Assembly: GCA_035716005.1 (NCBI GenBank)
Contig: DASTKG010000020.1
Span: 1 to 40,038, forward strand
Source of the DNA: SZUA-252 sp035716005
GTDB lineage: Bacteria > Eisenbacteria > RBG-16-71-46 > SZUA-252
Reading direction: 5' to 3'
DNA: 40,038 nucleotides
Part shown: piece by piece, positions 15,327 to 23,938 of the stretch
How positions within the stretch are numbered: position 1 is the first letter of the stretch
How the letters are laid out: each line of letters opens with the position of its first letter
The notes under the pieces: model-generated
Told to the model about the DNA's origin: nothing
The model's input: only the letters and a program-made list of their open reading frames with translations
Databases searched by the model: none
Program-made: the position numbers and the translations under genes

Positions 15327-16241
15327 GTGACCAACCCACCCCTCATCGTCGCCCAGGTCCTCGGGCAGACCGCCATCCTCTGGGACGGATCGTCGCATCG
15401 CGAAGCCCTGCTCGCCGGCCGCTTCAAGTCCGCGGCCTCGGGGTCTCGAGTCACGACGCTCGCCGTCGGCGACCGGGTGGAGATCGAGGAGGCGCCGCCG
15501 GGGCCGCCCCGCATCGTCGTCATCGCGCCGCGCGAGACGAAGCTGGAGCGCTCGGCCGGCGCGCACGGGCCGTACGCGCGCACCCAGGTCATCGCGGCGA
15601 ACGCGAGCCAGGCCGTCATCGTCGCGTCGCTTCGGGAGCCGCCCTTCCGTCCCGGGCTCGTCGATCGCTGGTCGCTCCTGGCGCGCCGCGGCGGCATGAC
15701 GCCGCTCCTCGCCTTGAACAAGGCCGATCTCGGCACCGAGGAGGAGGCGCGCCGCGCCGTGGCCGAAGCGTGCATTCCCCTCGAGGCGATCCGCGTGAGC
15801 GCCGCCACCGGGTTCGGAATCGAGGAGTTGAAGCGGCATCTGATCGGGCACGCCTCGGTCCTGGTCGGGCACTCGGGCGTCGGCAAGTCGTCGCTCCTTC
15901 GTCTTCTCATTCCGAACGCCGAGGCGGCGACGGGCGAGGTGAGCGCCAAGAATCTGAAAGGACGTCACACGACGTCGAGTTCCCGTCTCTATTCGCTTCC
16001 CGAAGGGGGCTATCTCATCGATACGCCGGGCGTGCGAAGCGTGGTGCTGGGCGAAACGAGCGCGGCGGAAGCGGCGGACGTCTTTCCGGAGATCGGGAAC
16101 GCGCCGCCCTGCCGATTCCGAGGCTGCACGCACCGGATGGAACCGGGCTGCACCGTGCTCGAGGGACTGAAGAGCGGGAGCGTGCCGGAGCTCGTCTACG
16201 CGAGATACCGGAAGCTCCTCGAGGAAGTGGAGGTCGAATGA
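15327..16241 (+). CDS. rsgA: ribosome small-subunit-dependent GTPase A
   Basis: Late 30S subunit maturation GTPase. The 304-residue protein shows the circularly permuted motif order G4-G5-G1-G2-G3: NKAD (131-134), SAAT (158-161), GHSGVGKS (181-188), the GRHTT loop (212-216) and DTPG (232-235). An OB-like N-terminal domain (about 1-75) precedes these, and a zinc site follows, made by Cys262, Cys267, His269 and Cys275 (PCRFRGCTHRMEPGC). The start is a GTG with no Shine-Dalgarno but a promoter box 8 nt upstream. Its TGA overlaps the ATG of nagZ (ATGA). Assignment is secure. Confidence 0.96.
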   Translation: MTNPPLIVAQVLGQTAILWDGSSHREALLAGRFKSAASGSRVTTLAVGDRVEIEEAPPGPPRIVVIAPRETKLERSAGAHGPYARTQVIAANASQAVIVASLREPPFRPGLVDRWSLLARRGGMTPLLALNKADLGTEEEARRAVAEACIPLEAIRVSAATGFGIEELKRHLIGHASVLVGHSGVGKSSLLRLLIPNAEAATGEVSAKNLKGRHTTSSSRLYSLPEGGYLIDTPGVRSVVLGETSAAEAADVFPEIGNAPPCRFRGCTHRMEPGCTVLEGLKSGSVPELVYARYRKLLEEVEVE

Positions 16242-17746
16242 GCCTCCTCGACCGTCTCGGCGAGCTGATGATCGTCGGCGTTCCGGGCACGTCGCTCGAC
16301 GCCGAGACGGAGGCCGCGCTTCGCCGCATTCGTCCCGCCGGCGCCATTCTCTTCACCGAGAACTACGCCGACGCGGAAGGCGCCGCGACCTGGACGCGTT
16401 CGCTCCACGCGCTCCTCGGCACGCCGGAGCTTCCCGCGCTCCTCTCCGTCGACGAGGAGGGCGGACTCGTCTCGCGGCTTTCCCACTTCTGGGAAGTGCC
16501 TCCCTCGGCGCGCGCCGTGGGATCGTCGGGCGGACCGCCGCTGGTGAAGGATCTCGCCGCGCGCACCGCTCGGCGGCTTCTGGCCCTCGGCTTCAATCTC
16601 GACTTCGCCCCCTGCCTCGACATCGATTCGAACCCGGCGAATCCCGTGATCGGCGTCCGCTCGTTCGGGGAGACGCCCTCGCAGGTGAGCGCCTGCGGCC
16701 GCGCCGCCATCGAGGGCTACCTCTCGGTCGGGCTCATCCCGGTCGCGAAACACTTCCCGGGCCACGGAGACACCTCGCTCGATTCGCACGTCGCCGTCCC
16801 GCGCGTCGATGCCGACGAGCGTCTCCTCGCGCGCCGCGAGCTTCGGCCCTTCGAGGCCGCGGTGCAGGCGGGCGTTCCGATGGTGATGACGGGCCATCTG
16901 CTGGTGCCGGCCATGGAGCCCGACCCGCGAACGACGGCGACGCTCTCGCGCGCCATCGTGACGGGGCATCTCCGCGAGAAGATGAAGTTCGACGGCGTCG
17001 TCGTCACCGACGCGCTCGAGATGGTCGGCGCGACGGGGCTAGGCTCCCACGGCGAGGTGGCCGTGCGCGCGATCGAGGCCGGCGTCGATCTCCTCCTCTA
17101 CTCGAAGCTCTCGCCCGGCCCCGAGGAGGGACTCGCGGCGCTTCAGGAGGCGGTTCGCTCGGGCCGGCTCTCCGAGGCGCGCGTCTCCGAATCGCTCGAA
17201 CGGATGCGGAAGCTTCGCGCCGGGAGCGCCGCGCGCGTGGGACCGTGGTCGGCCGAGCTGGAACGTCAGGCGCGCGACCTCATCCTGCCGGACGAGCTGA
17301 CGCGCATCTGCGAGGGCGCGATCCGCGTGATGAAGCAGGGCGCGGGGGGCATCCCGCTCAAGGGCCCCGTTGCCGTCCTCGAGGTGAGCCGCTCGGAGGG
17401 GCGCGCGCGGATGTCGGATCTCCTCCACGCGAACGGCATGGAGGCCGAGGAGCAGAGCACCGATCCGGCGACGTGGCCGGTCCGAATCAAGGGAAGCGCC
17501 CTCATGACGATTTCGGCCCGCTCGCAGCTGGGGGAGGCCGACACGGCGCTCGCGCGCGCGTGGCTCTCGCGCTTCCCCGAGACGGTGACGGTCGCCCTGC
17601 TGAACCCTCACGTCTGCGACGAGTGGCCCGAGGTGCGGACGGTCCTCGCGACGTTCGACAACGGGCTCGCCGCTCGACGCGGCGTGGCGCGACGGCTGTC
17701 GGGCGCCGGACTCGTCACCCCGTCGGGCCGGAGACGGACGGCGTAG
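16238..17746 (+). CDS. nagZ: beta-N-acetylhexosaminidase, glycoside hydrolase family 3
   Basis: Cell-wall recycling enzyme that cleaves N-acetylglucosamine from muropeptides. The 502-residue protein has the GH3 TIM barrel in the first 330 residues with the NagZ signature KHFPGHGDTSLDSH (171-184), whose His176 is the acid/base, and the nucleophile Asp258 in VVVTDALEM. There is no signal peptide, so it is probably cytosolic, as expected for recycling. A C-terminal region of about 170 residues follows the barrel, making it longer than the 340-residue proteobacterial NagZ and closer to the two-domain Gram-positive form. The ATG overlaps the rsgA stop by 4 nt. Family is secure. Confidence 0.93.
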   Translation: MSLLDRLGELMIVGVPGTSLDAETEAALRRIRPAGAILFTENYADAEGAATWTRSLHALLGTPELPALLSVDEEGGLVSRLSHFWEVPPSARAVGSSGGPPLVKDLAARTARRLLALGFNLDFAPCLDIDSNPANPVIGVRSFGETPSQVSACGRAAIEGYLSVGLIPVAKHFPGHGDTSLDSHVAVPRVDADERLLARRELRPFEAAVQAGVPMVMTGHLLVPAMEPDPRTTATLSRAIVTGHLREKMKFDGVVVTDALEMVGATGLGSHGEVAVRAIEAGVDLLLYSKLSPGPEEGLAALQEAVRSGRLSEARVSESLERMRKLRAGSAARVGPWSAELERQARDLILPDELTRICEGAIRVMKQGAGGIPLKGPVAVLEVSRSEGRARMSDLLHANGMEAEEQSTDPATWPVRIKGSALMTISARSQLGEADTALARAWLSRFPETVTVALLNPHVCDEWPEVRTVLATFDNGLAARRGVARRLSGAGLVTPSGRRRTA

Positions 17747-17753
17747 CTCTCCG

Positions 17754-18764
17754 TCACGCCCCGCTTCGCTTCCCCTTTCGCCACGCCCCGGGCGCCACGC
17801 CCGCGACCCGCTTGAACGCGCGGGAGAAGGCCGCCTCGCTCTCGTAGCCGACGTCGAGCGCCACCTCCACGAGCGTCGCGTTCGTGTCGCGCAGGAGGCC
17901 CGACGCGATCTGCATGCGCCACTGGGTCAGGTATTGCATCGGCGGCTGGCCGATGAAGTGGACGAAGCGCTCGTGAAGCGACGAGCGGGAGAGCCCCGCC
18001 TCCTCCCCCAGTCGCTCGAGCGTCCAGGCCTCGCCCGGCTTCTCGTGAATGAGGGAGAGCGCTCGCCCCACGGCGGGGTCCCGCATGCCCGCGAGCCAGC
18101 CGGTCTGCTCCTCCGGCAGCGAGTCGACGTAGCGCCGCAGGACCTCGACGAAGAGCATCTCGCTCATCCGCTCGAGCACCGCCTCGCCGCCGGGGCGCCT
18201 GGCGTTCGACTCGGCCACCACCGCCCGCATGAAGGTGGTGACCCACGAGTCCTCCCCCAGCGTGCTTCCGGGAATTCGGAGAACGCGGGGTAGCGCCGCC
18301 AGAAGCGGGTTGAACGGGCGGGCGTCGAGTCCCAGGAATCCGCAGACCACGGTCGCTTCCTCGCGGCCGCCGCCGTCGAGGCGCGTTGTCGTGAAGGTCG
18401 TCTCGCTCATGCTGAGCGCGTACGGAAGTTGGGGCGGGCGCGGCGAGAAGAAGAGGTCCTTGTCGACGCTCGGCGCGCGCATGCCCGGCGCGCTCGACAT
18501 GACGTGAGCGTCCCCTTGCGGAAAGAGGATGACGTCCCCCGCCTCGAGCCGGACGGGCGACTCGCCGACCATCGCCGCCCAGCACGATCCCTTCACGATC
18601 CCGTGGAACTCGATCATGTGCTCCACGCCGGGCATGATGCCGGGAATGATGTCGCAGGCGGGAGGCGCCTCCGCCACCCAGGGCGGGGCGCCCTCGATGT
18701 AGTAGAAGACGGCGCCGCGGAGCCGGACGGCGCGCAGCAGATCGGAAAGTGTGTCTCCGCTCAT
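17754..18764 (-). CDS. AraC-family transcriptional regulator with cupin-type sensor domain
   Basis: DNA-binding activator or repressor. The 336-residue product has an N-terminal cupin-like ligand domain (about 1-185, AraC_binding/Cupin_6 type, with FPQGDAHVM), a linker, and two C-terminal AraC helix-turn-helix motifs (about 230-332: WTLERLGEEAGLSRSSLHER, then LVEVALDVGYESEAAFSRAF). The ATG at 18764 has AGGGGG 5 nt upstream and precedes the conserved TLSDLLRAVRLRGAVFY; the open frame continues further upstream but overlaps the phased repeats. It is divergent from the flavin oxidase and methyltransferase genes, which it likely controls through those repeats. The ligand is unknown. Confidence 0.9.
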   Translation of the reverse strand: MSGDTLSDLLRAVRLRGAVFYYIEGAPPWVAEAPPACDIIPGIMPGVEHMIEFHGIVKGSCWAAMVGESPVRLEAGDVILFPQGDAHVMSSAPGMRAPSVDKDLFFSPRPPQLPYALSMSETTFTTTRLDGGGREEATVVCGFLGLDARPFNPLLAALPRVLRIPGSTLGEDSWVTTFMRAVVAESNARRPGGEAVLERMSEMLFVEVLRRYVDSLPEEQTGWLAGMRDPAVGRALSLIHEKPGEAWTLERLGEEAGLSRSSLHERFVHFIGQPPMQYLTQWRMQIASGLLRDTNATLVEVALDVGYESEAAFSRAFKRVAGVAPGAWRKGKRSGA

Positions 18765-18773
18765 TCGTCCCCC

Positions 18774-18923
18774 TGGACGGTTGGCAAGGTGCCGAGGCCG
18801 GCGGATCCCCGCGATTCGGCGCCGGACGAGGGATGGCGGACGTTCGGCAACGACCCGCGGACGCCCGGTCAGATCGACGGTCTCTCTCGGACGTTCGGTC
18901 AAGTGTTCCCGACGCGCGGCCAG
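18774..18923. repeat. helically phased direct repeats, putative AraC-type operator array
   Basis: Four copies related to CGGACGYYCGGYCA start at 18837, 18858, 18888 and 18910, and a weaker copy (TGGACGGTTGGCAA) starts at 18774. The start-to-start distances are 63, 21, 30 and 22 bp, close to whole numbers of 10.5-bp helical turns. They fill the gap between the AraC-family gene and the divergent flavin oxidase, the place where AraC proteins typically bind direct repeats. The rest of this 318-bp gap (18924-19082) shows only a 10-bp palindrome TCGAATTCGA at 19000-19009 and the ribosome binding site of the oxidase. Confidence 0.55.
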
Positions 18924-19082
18924 ACGTCAACTCCGCAACATCGGCATCCTAGTTCTGTGAGCGCCGCCTCGTCCGGAGGGGCCGCGACGACACCGAAGTT
19001 CGAATTCGACGCGTGAGGAGCGAGATCGCCCCTCGCGCGCCTCGGAACGATCCAACTGCCGGTTGAAAAGGGGGACTCCAGA

Positions 19083-20510
19083 ATGGCTGACGTCGGATTG
19101 AACACGCTCGAGGGAAACCCGCGCTCGATCCCGGCGGACGCGCTCGCCGGACTGCGCGCGGCGCTGCGCGGCGCGCTCCTCCTGCCGGGGGAGGCGGGCT
19201 ACGAGGGGGCTCGCACGATCTGGAACGCGATGATCGACCGCAGGCCCGCGGCCATCGTCCGCGCCGCCGGCGCGGCCGACGTGGTGCGCGCCGTCCACTT
19301 CGCGCGGGAACAGAACCTGCTGCTGTCGATCCACGGCGGCGGCCACAACATCGCGGGAAAGGCCGTCTGCGACGGCGGCCTGATGCTCGACCTGTCGCCC
19401 ATGAAATCGGTGCGCATCGACCCGATCGCCCGCACGGCGCGCGTCGAGCCCGGCGCGCTCCTCGGCGAATTCGATCGCGAGGCGCAGGCGTTCGGGCTCG
19501 CCACGCCCTTGGGCATCAACTCCACGACCGGCGTCGCCGGCTTCACCCTCGGCGGCGGTTTCGGCTGGATCAGCCGCAAGCATGGGCTCACCGTCGACAA
19601 CCTGCTCTCGGTCGACATCGTGACCGCCGACGGCGAGCTCCGGCACGCGAGCGCGAAGGAGAACGCCGAACTCTTCTGGGCGGTGCGAGGCGGCGGCGGA
19701 AACTTCGGCGTCGTGACGTCGTTCGAATATCGCCTCCACCGTGTGGGACCGGAGGTCATCGCCGGCCTGATCGTTCATCCGGCTTCCGAGGCGCGGGAAC
19801 TCCTGGAGGGATATCGGCGCTTCGTCGCCGCCGCCCCCGACGAGGTCACCGCGTGGGTCGTGTTGCGGAAGGCGCCGCCGCTTCCCTTCCTTCCGCCCGA
19901 GGTCCACGGCACGGACATCCTGGTCTTCGCCGTCTGCGCCGTCGGAGATCTCGAGTCGGCCGAAGCGGCGGTCGCGCCCCTTCGCGCGCTCGGAACGCCG
20001 ATCGCGGACGTGGTCGGACCCCATCCCTTCGCGGGATGGCAGACGGCCTTCGATCCGCTCCTCACGCACGGCGCGCGGAACTACTGGAAGTCGCACGACT
20101 TCAAGGCGCTCGACGACGGTCTGATCGACGTGTTGCTGACGGAGGCGGGCCGCATGCCCTCGGCGGAGTGCGAGATCTTCGTGGCGAATCTGGGCGGGGC
20201 CGTGAATCGCGTCCCGGCGGACGCGACCGCGTACCCCCATCGCGACGTCGAATTCATCGTGAACGTGCACACGCGGTGGCGCGAATCGATTCAAGACGCC
20301 GAATGCATCGGGTGGACGCGGCGCCTCTTCGATGCCATGGCCCCCTTCGCCACCGGAGGCGTCTACGTGAACTTCATGCCCGAGGACGAGAGCCAGCGGG
20401 TGGCGAAGGGCGCGTACGGCCCGAACTACGACCGGCTGGCGAAGCTCAAGACGAAGTACGACCCGGAGAACCTGTTCCGGATGAACCAGAACATCGGACC
20501 GAAGAGTTGA
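19083..20510 (+). CDS. FAD-linked oxidase (berberine-bridge-like, PCMH-type)
   Basis: Flavoprotein oxidase of the family that includes berberine bridge enzyme and 6-hydroxynicotine oxidase. The 475-residue protein has the FAD-binding PCMH domain (about 50-225) with IHGGGHNIAG, where His88 is the expected covalent FAD ligand, plus NSTTGVAGFTLGGGFGWISR, and the C-terminal BBE motif YDPENLFRMNQNI. The second FAD-linking Cys of plant BBE is not present in LGGGFGW, so a single covalent bond is likely. No signal peptide. A GGGGGA lies 8-9 nt before the ATG. It is followed 47 nt later by a methyltransferase gene and is divergent from the AraC regulator. Substrate unknown. Confidence 0.92.
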   Translation: MADVGLNTLEGNPRSIPADALAGLRAALRGALLLPGEAGYEGARTIWNAMIDRRPAAIVRAAGAADVVRAVHFAREQNLLLSIHGGGHNIAGKAVCDGGLMLDLSPMKSVRIDPIARTARVEPGALLGEFDREAQAFGLATPLGINSTTGVAGFTLGGGFGWISRKHGLTVDNLLSVDIVTADGELRHASAKENAELFWAVRGGGGNFGVVTSFEYRLHRVGPEVIAGLIVHPASEARELLEGYRRFVAAAPDEVTAWVVLRKAPPLPFLPPEVHGTDILVFAVCAVGDLESAEAAVAPLRALGTPIADVVGPHPFAGWQTAFDPLLTHGARNYWKSHDFKALDDGLIDVLLTEAGRMPSAECEIFVANLGGAVNRVPADATAYPHRDVEFIVNVHTRWRESIQDAECIGWTRRLFDAMAPFATGGVYVNFMPEDESQRVAKGAYGPNYDRLAKLKTKYDPENLFRMNQNIGPKS

Positions 20511-20557
20511 CCCACGGCCGGCATCGGCCGCGACCCGACCAGGAACGGAGGAGGACC

Positions 20558-21424
20558 ATGAATCCGAAGACGCTCGATACGCAGACGACCTACCCGCAAT
20601 CGCGGCTCTCCGATCGTCCGGTGAAGCCCGATCTCGAGGCGATCAAGGCGCGCCAGCAGGCGACGTGGGCCTCCGGCGACTTCGGCCAGATCGGCGTGCG
20701 CCTCCAGATCGTCGGCGAGTCGATCTGCGAGGCCGTCGAACTCCGCGCCACCGACAGGGTCCTCGACGTGGCGGCGGGAAACGGCAACGCCTCGCTCGCG
20801 GCGGCGCGCCATTTCGCCGACGTGACCTCCACCGACTACGTCCCCGAACTCCTGGAGCAGGGGCGCCGGCGCGCCGAGGCCGACCGGCTTCCGATGAAGT
20901 TCCAGGTCGCCGACGCGGAGGCCCTCCCCTTCGCCGACGGCTCGTACGATGTGGTCCTCTCGACCTTCGGCGTCATGTTCGCGCCGAACCAGGAACGGGC
21001 GGCGGCCGAGCTGCTGCGCGTGGCGAGGCCCGGGGGAAAGATCGGGCTCGCCAACTGGACGCCCGACGGCTTCATCGGACGCCTCTTCGAGGTGGTCACC
21101 GCGTTCGTGCCCCCGCCGGCCGGGATCCGCTCCCCGATGGCGTGGGGCACCGAGCCGCGGCTCGTCGAATTGTTCGGGCCGCAGGCATCCGACATCAAGA
21201 CGAAGCGGAAGGCGTACTGGTTCCGCTACCGGTCGGCGGAGCACTGGATCGAGGTCTTCCGGACGTATTACGGGCCGACCCACAAGGCGTTCGCCGCGCT
21301 CGACGAGGCGGGCCAGAAGGCGCTCCACGCCGCTCTGCTCGATCTCCTCGGCCGCTGGACGCGCTGCGAGGGCGAGGCCCTCTGCATCCCGGGGGATTAC
21401 CTGGAGGTGGTGGTCACCAAGTAG
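20558..21424 (+). CDS. class I SAM-dependent methyltransferase
   Basis: Small-molecule type methyltransferase of the UbiE/MenG-like Methyltransf_11 fold. The 288-residue product has motif I VLDVAAGNGNAS (68-79), the acidic end of strand 2 (TSTDYVPELL), ADAEALPFADGSYDVVLS (motif II/III), and a post-core C-terminal half rich in aromatic residues (KAYWFRYRSAEHW). The ATG at 20558 has GGAGGAGG just upstream. It lies 47 nt behind the FAD-linked oxidase on the same strand, so both probably form one operon that oxidises and methylates one small molecule. It ends before a strong hairpin. Substrate unknown. Confidence 0.88.
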   Translation: MNPKTLDTQTTYPQSRLSDRPVKPDLEAIKARQQATWASGDFGQIGVRLQIVGESICEAVELRATDRVLDVAAGNGNASLAAARHFADVTSTDYVPELLEQGRRRAEADRLPMKFQVADAEALPFADGSYDVVLSTFGVMFAPNQERAAAELLRVARPGGKIGLANWTPDGFIGRLFEVVTAFVPPPAGIRSPMAWGTEPRLVELFGPQASDIKTKRKAYWFRYRSAEHWIEVFRTYYGPTHKAFAALDEAGQKALHAALLDLLGRWTRCEGEALCIPGDYLEVVVTK

Positions 21425-21442
21425 ACATCGCCGCGAGAGGCC

Positions 21443-21471
21443 GCGCCGCGGGACCGACCTTCCCGCGGCGC
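21443..21471 (+). terminator. hairpin terminator after the methyltransferase
   Basis: A perfect 11-bp G+C-rich stem (21443-21453 with 21461-21471) with a seven-base loop, about 20 nt after the methyltransferase stop. No T tract follows, so the call rests on position and stem strength. Confidence 0.5.
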
Positions 21472-21515
21472 GCCGATCGCGAGAACGCGGAATCGCGGAC
21501 GGCGGCGATTTGAGG

Positions 21516-21521
21516 TAGAAT
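21516..21521 (+). promoter_or_regulatory. -10-like box before the DoxX gene
   Basis: TAGAAT ends 9 nt before the ATG at 21531. There is no Shine-Dalgarno sequence and no good -35 box, matching the leaderless arrangement seen at other genes in this window. Confidence 0.45.
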
Positions 21522-21530
21522 CGTTCGCTC

Positions 21531-21998
21531 ATGCACGCATACCGTTCCCAGTTCGACGCGCTCGACGCCCGATTGACGGCCTGGATGTCGCGGGTGGGCG
21601 TCCGGCTGCTTCGGATCAGCGTCGGGATCGTCTTCCTCTGGTTCGGTGTCCTGAAGTTCTTCCCGGGTCTGAGCCCCGCGCAGACCCTCGCCACCGACAC
21701 GATGCATATCCTGACCTTCGGGATGGTTCCGGCGCGGACGGCGCTCCTGATCCTCGCGACGTGGGAATGCCTCATCGGCGCGGGCCTCCTTTTCGGCGTC
21801 TATCTGCGCGCCACGCTCTTCCTGCTCTGGCTCCAGATGATGGGGACGATCACGCCTCTCTTCATCTTCCCCGAGCTCTGCTTCACGCGGGTTCCGTACG
21901 CGCCCACGCTGGAAGGGCAGTACATCATCAAGAACATCGTCCTGATCAGCGCGGGGATCGTCATCGGAGCGACGGTCCGGCACGAGAGAAGGCCCTGA
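21531..21998 (+). CDS. DoxX-like integral membrane protein
   Basis: Small inner-membrane protein; DoxX-like proteins are linked to redox or respiratory complexes but most are uncharacterised. The 155 residues contain four predicted membrane helices (about 22-42, 66-87, 90-112 and 133-150), with the DoxX-type first helix LRISVGIVFLWFGVLKFFPG. No cysteine pair or cofactor motif is visible. The ATG is preceded by a TAGAAT box 9 nt upstream and no ribosome binding site. Its TGA overlaps the ATG of the DUF1697 gene by 1 nt, so the two are coupled. Membrane topology is clear; function is not. Confidence 0.82.
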   Translation: MHAYRSQFDALDARLTAWMSRVGVRLLRISVGIVFLWFGVLKFFPGLSPAQTLATDTMHILTFGMVPARTALLILATWECLIGAGLLFGVYLRATLFLLWLQMMGTITPLFIFPELCFTRVPYAPTLEGQYIIKNIVLISAGIVIGATVRHERRP

Positions 21999-22549
21999 TG
22001 CCGAGATACGTCGCCTTCCTCCGCGCGATCAACGTGGGAAGCCACGTCGTGAAGATGGATCGGCTCCGGGCCCTCTTCCTCGAAATGGGCTACACCGACG
22101 TCGAGACCTTCATCGCGAGCGGGAACGTCGCCTTCACCGCCACGGCGCGCTCGGGCTCGTCCCTCGAGCCCTCGATCGCCTCCGCGCTCGAGCGCGCGCT
22201 CGGCTACGAGGTCGCGACGTTCGTGCGGAGCACGAAGGAATTGCGGACGATCGCGGATTTTCAACCCTTCCCCGAGACCGCCGTGCGGGCGCCCGGCGCG
22301 TCGCTCTACATCGGCTTCCTGGCGGAGCCGCTCTCGCCGGCCGCCGCCAAGGCGCTCCTCGCGATGAAGACGCGGAGCGACGACCTCCTGGCGCGCGGGC
22401 GGGAGATCTACTGGCTCGGACGCCGCGGCTTCGCCGAGGCGGAGTTCTCGCCGGGGGTCATGGAGAAGAAGCTCAAGACGCAGGCCACGTTTCGGAATTC
22501 GACCACCATCCGAAAGATGGCGGCGAAGCTGGCCCCGGCCGGGGAGTGA
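21998..22549 (+). CDS. DUF1697 domain protein
   Basis: Cytosolic protein of the DUF1697 family, whose molecular function is not established. The 183 residues include the defining N-terminal block YVAFLRAINVGSHVVKMDRL, then TFIASGNVAF, and the C-terminal EKKLKTQATFRNSTTIRKM. These are the conserved parts of the family and length is normal. Translation begins at the ATG sharing its A with the DoxX stop codon (TGATG). Convergent with the metzincin gene 16 nt downstream, with no hairpin between them. Confidence 0.88.
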   Translation: MPRYVAFLRAINVGSHVVKMDRLRALFLEMGYTDVETFIASGNVAFTATARSGSSLEPSIASALERALGYEVATFVRSTKELRTIADFQPFPETAVRAPGASLYIGFLAEPLSPAAAKALLAMKTRSDDLLARGREIYWLGRRGFAEAEFSPGVMEKKLKTQATFRNSTTIRKMAAKLAPAGE

Positions 22550-22564
22550 CGCGGGGCGCCGCGG

Positions 22565-23938
22565 TCAGTCGACCGGCAGCAGGCGCCATCTCTGGGTGAG
22601 TTCGCCCCGATCCGAGGATTGCTCCACGAAGGTGTACGGCACGGAGGCGTTCGGCGCTCGCGACTTGGAGGCGGCCTTCACGGGGGTGAGCACCTTCCGG
22701 CTGTGCCTCGCTTCGATGACGAGGTCGCCCCGCTCGTCCTGGGTGAGGCGCCACTTCTGGTTCGCCCTTCCCTCCCAATCCCACTGAACGAGCCGGGCGC
22801 CGTCGTCGACACCGCCGTTCTCCACCGTGAGGCACTTCCCCGTCGCGACGGAGACGATCTCGAACGTGCCGGCGTCCTGCGCCACGAGGGGCACCAGGCG
22901 CCAGTTCTGATGGGCGGCGCCGCTCCAGCCGGCCGCCCGAATCGGCGCGCCCTTCTCCTTCGATCCCCTCTCCACCTCGAGCGCGGCCCCGTTCTCGAGC
23001 GAGACGATCTGATACGCCCGCCGCTCGTCGGGCATGTAGGGCCCGACGCCGTCGATCGCGCGGGCGAATCGCCCCTTCAGAGTCGCGCGCACGATCTCCA
23101 CCTGCCGCGGCAGGAGCGACTTCGTGTCGCTCGCGTAGTACGACATGACGTTCTGCCGGAGGATCGGGTACGGGATCCCGCCCAGGACGACCAAGGGATC
23201 GCTTCCGCACTGTTTCTCCTCGATGTAGGGCTCGGGGGGCGTCTCGGGGAGACCGTCGCCATCGAAGAACTTCGGGTCGTACTTCGCGGCCTTCAAGGCG
23301 GCGGAGGCCTCCGCCGCCGTCTTGAACTGGCGGAACGTGTGGGAGAGCCCGAAGTAATGCCCCAGCTCGTGCGCGAGGAGGTACGCGTTCTGGGTGGGGC
23401 CGCAGATGGTCGTGACGTCGAAGCCCGGCATGACGACGAAATTGTACATGTTGCTCGAGAAGCCGCCGCCCGACGCCGCGGCGTCGGGCCCGTGCCGGAA
23501 GAGGACCAGGACCTTTTGCGGGTAGTGGGACGCGAGGAGGTTGCCGGTCGATTTCGCTCGTTCCCAGGCGGGGTCGCCCGGGAGTTCGGCGGCCAAATTG
23601 TTCACGTCCGTGTCGTTCATCTCCGCCCAGTCGCCCTTCTTCGGCGTCGGATCGAACTCGAAGCGGATGCGGGCGGGGGCGTAGACCTCGTTCGCCTTCG
23701 CCACCCAGCGCGCCACCTGCTCGGGCGTGATCGAGGCCGCGCGCGAGCCGCCGCAATCGTCGCCGACGCGGACCGCGTGGATGTGAAGCGAATACCAGGT
23801 GGTGTCGGCGGCCGCGGCCGAGTCGGCGGAGGCGACGGAGTCGGCGGCGAACGCCCGAGGGACGGTGAACGCGGCGAGCGCCGCCAGAAGAGCGAACGTG
23901 GCCGCCAGGCGGCCCGGCCTCGTCTCAGTCCTTATCAT
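22565..23938 (-). CDS. secreted metzincin-like metalloprotease with ricin-type lectin domain
   Basis: Probable exported zinc protease that binds carbohydrate. The 457-residue precursor has a signal peptide (about 1-31, cleavage after AFA), a catalytic domain with the complete metzincin motif HELGHYFGLSH (190-200) and a Met-turn NVMSYY (Met265), then a C-terminal ricin B-type beta-trefoil (about 300-457) with the three expected QxW motifs (QNWRL, QKWRL, QRWRL). Cysteines at 62, 179 and 244 may form disulphides. The ATG overlaps the 3' end of the upstream receptor-kinase gene by 14 nt, implying translational coupling. M43/M12-like subfamily placement is approximate; the protease and lectin calls are strong. 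Confidence 0.9.
   Translation of the reverse strand: MIRTETRPGRLAATFALLAALAAFTVPRAFAADSVASADSAAAADTTWYSLHIHAVRVGDDCGGSRAASITPEQVARWVAKANEVYAPARIRFEFDPTPKKGDWAEMNDTDVNNLAAELPGDPAWERAKSTGNLLASHYPQKVLVLFRHGPDAAASGGGFSSNMYNFVVMPGFDVTTICGPTQNAYLLAHELGHYFGLSHTFRQFKTAAEASAALKAAKYDPKFFDGDGLPETPPEPYIEEKQCGSDPLVVLGGIPYPILRQNVMSYYASDTKSLLPRQVEIVRATLKGRFARAIDGVGPYMPDERRAYQIVSLENGAALEVERGSKEKGAPIRAAGWSGAAHQNWRLVPLVAQDAGTFEIVSVATGKCLTVENGGVDDGARLVQWDWEGRANQKWRLTQDERGDLVIEARHSRKVLTPVKAASKSRAPNASVPYTFVEQSSDRGELTQRWRLLPVD

Noticed and set aside
19000..19009. The palindrome TCGAATTCGA as an operator of the flavin oxidase
   Set aside because: A single 10-bp palindrome is expected by chance at this scale and is not in phase with the AraC repeat array.
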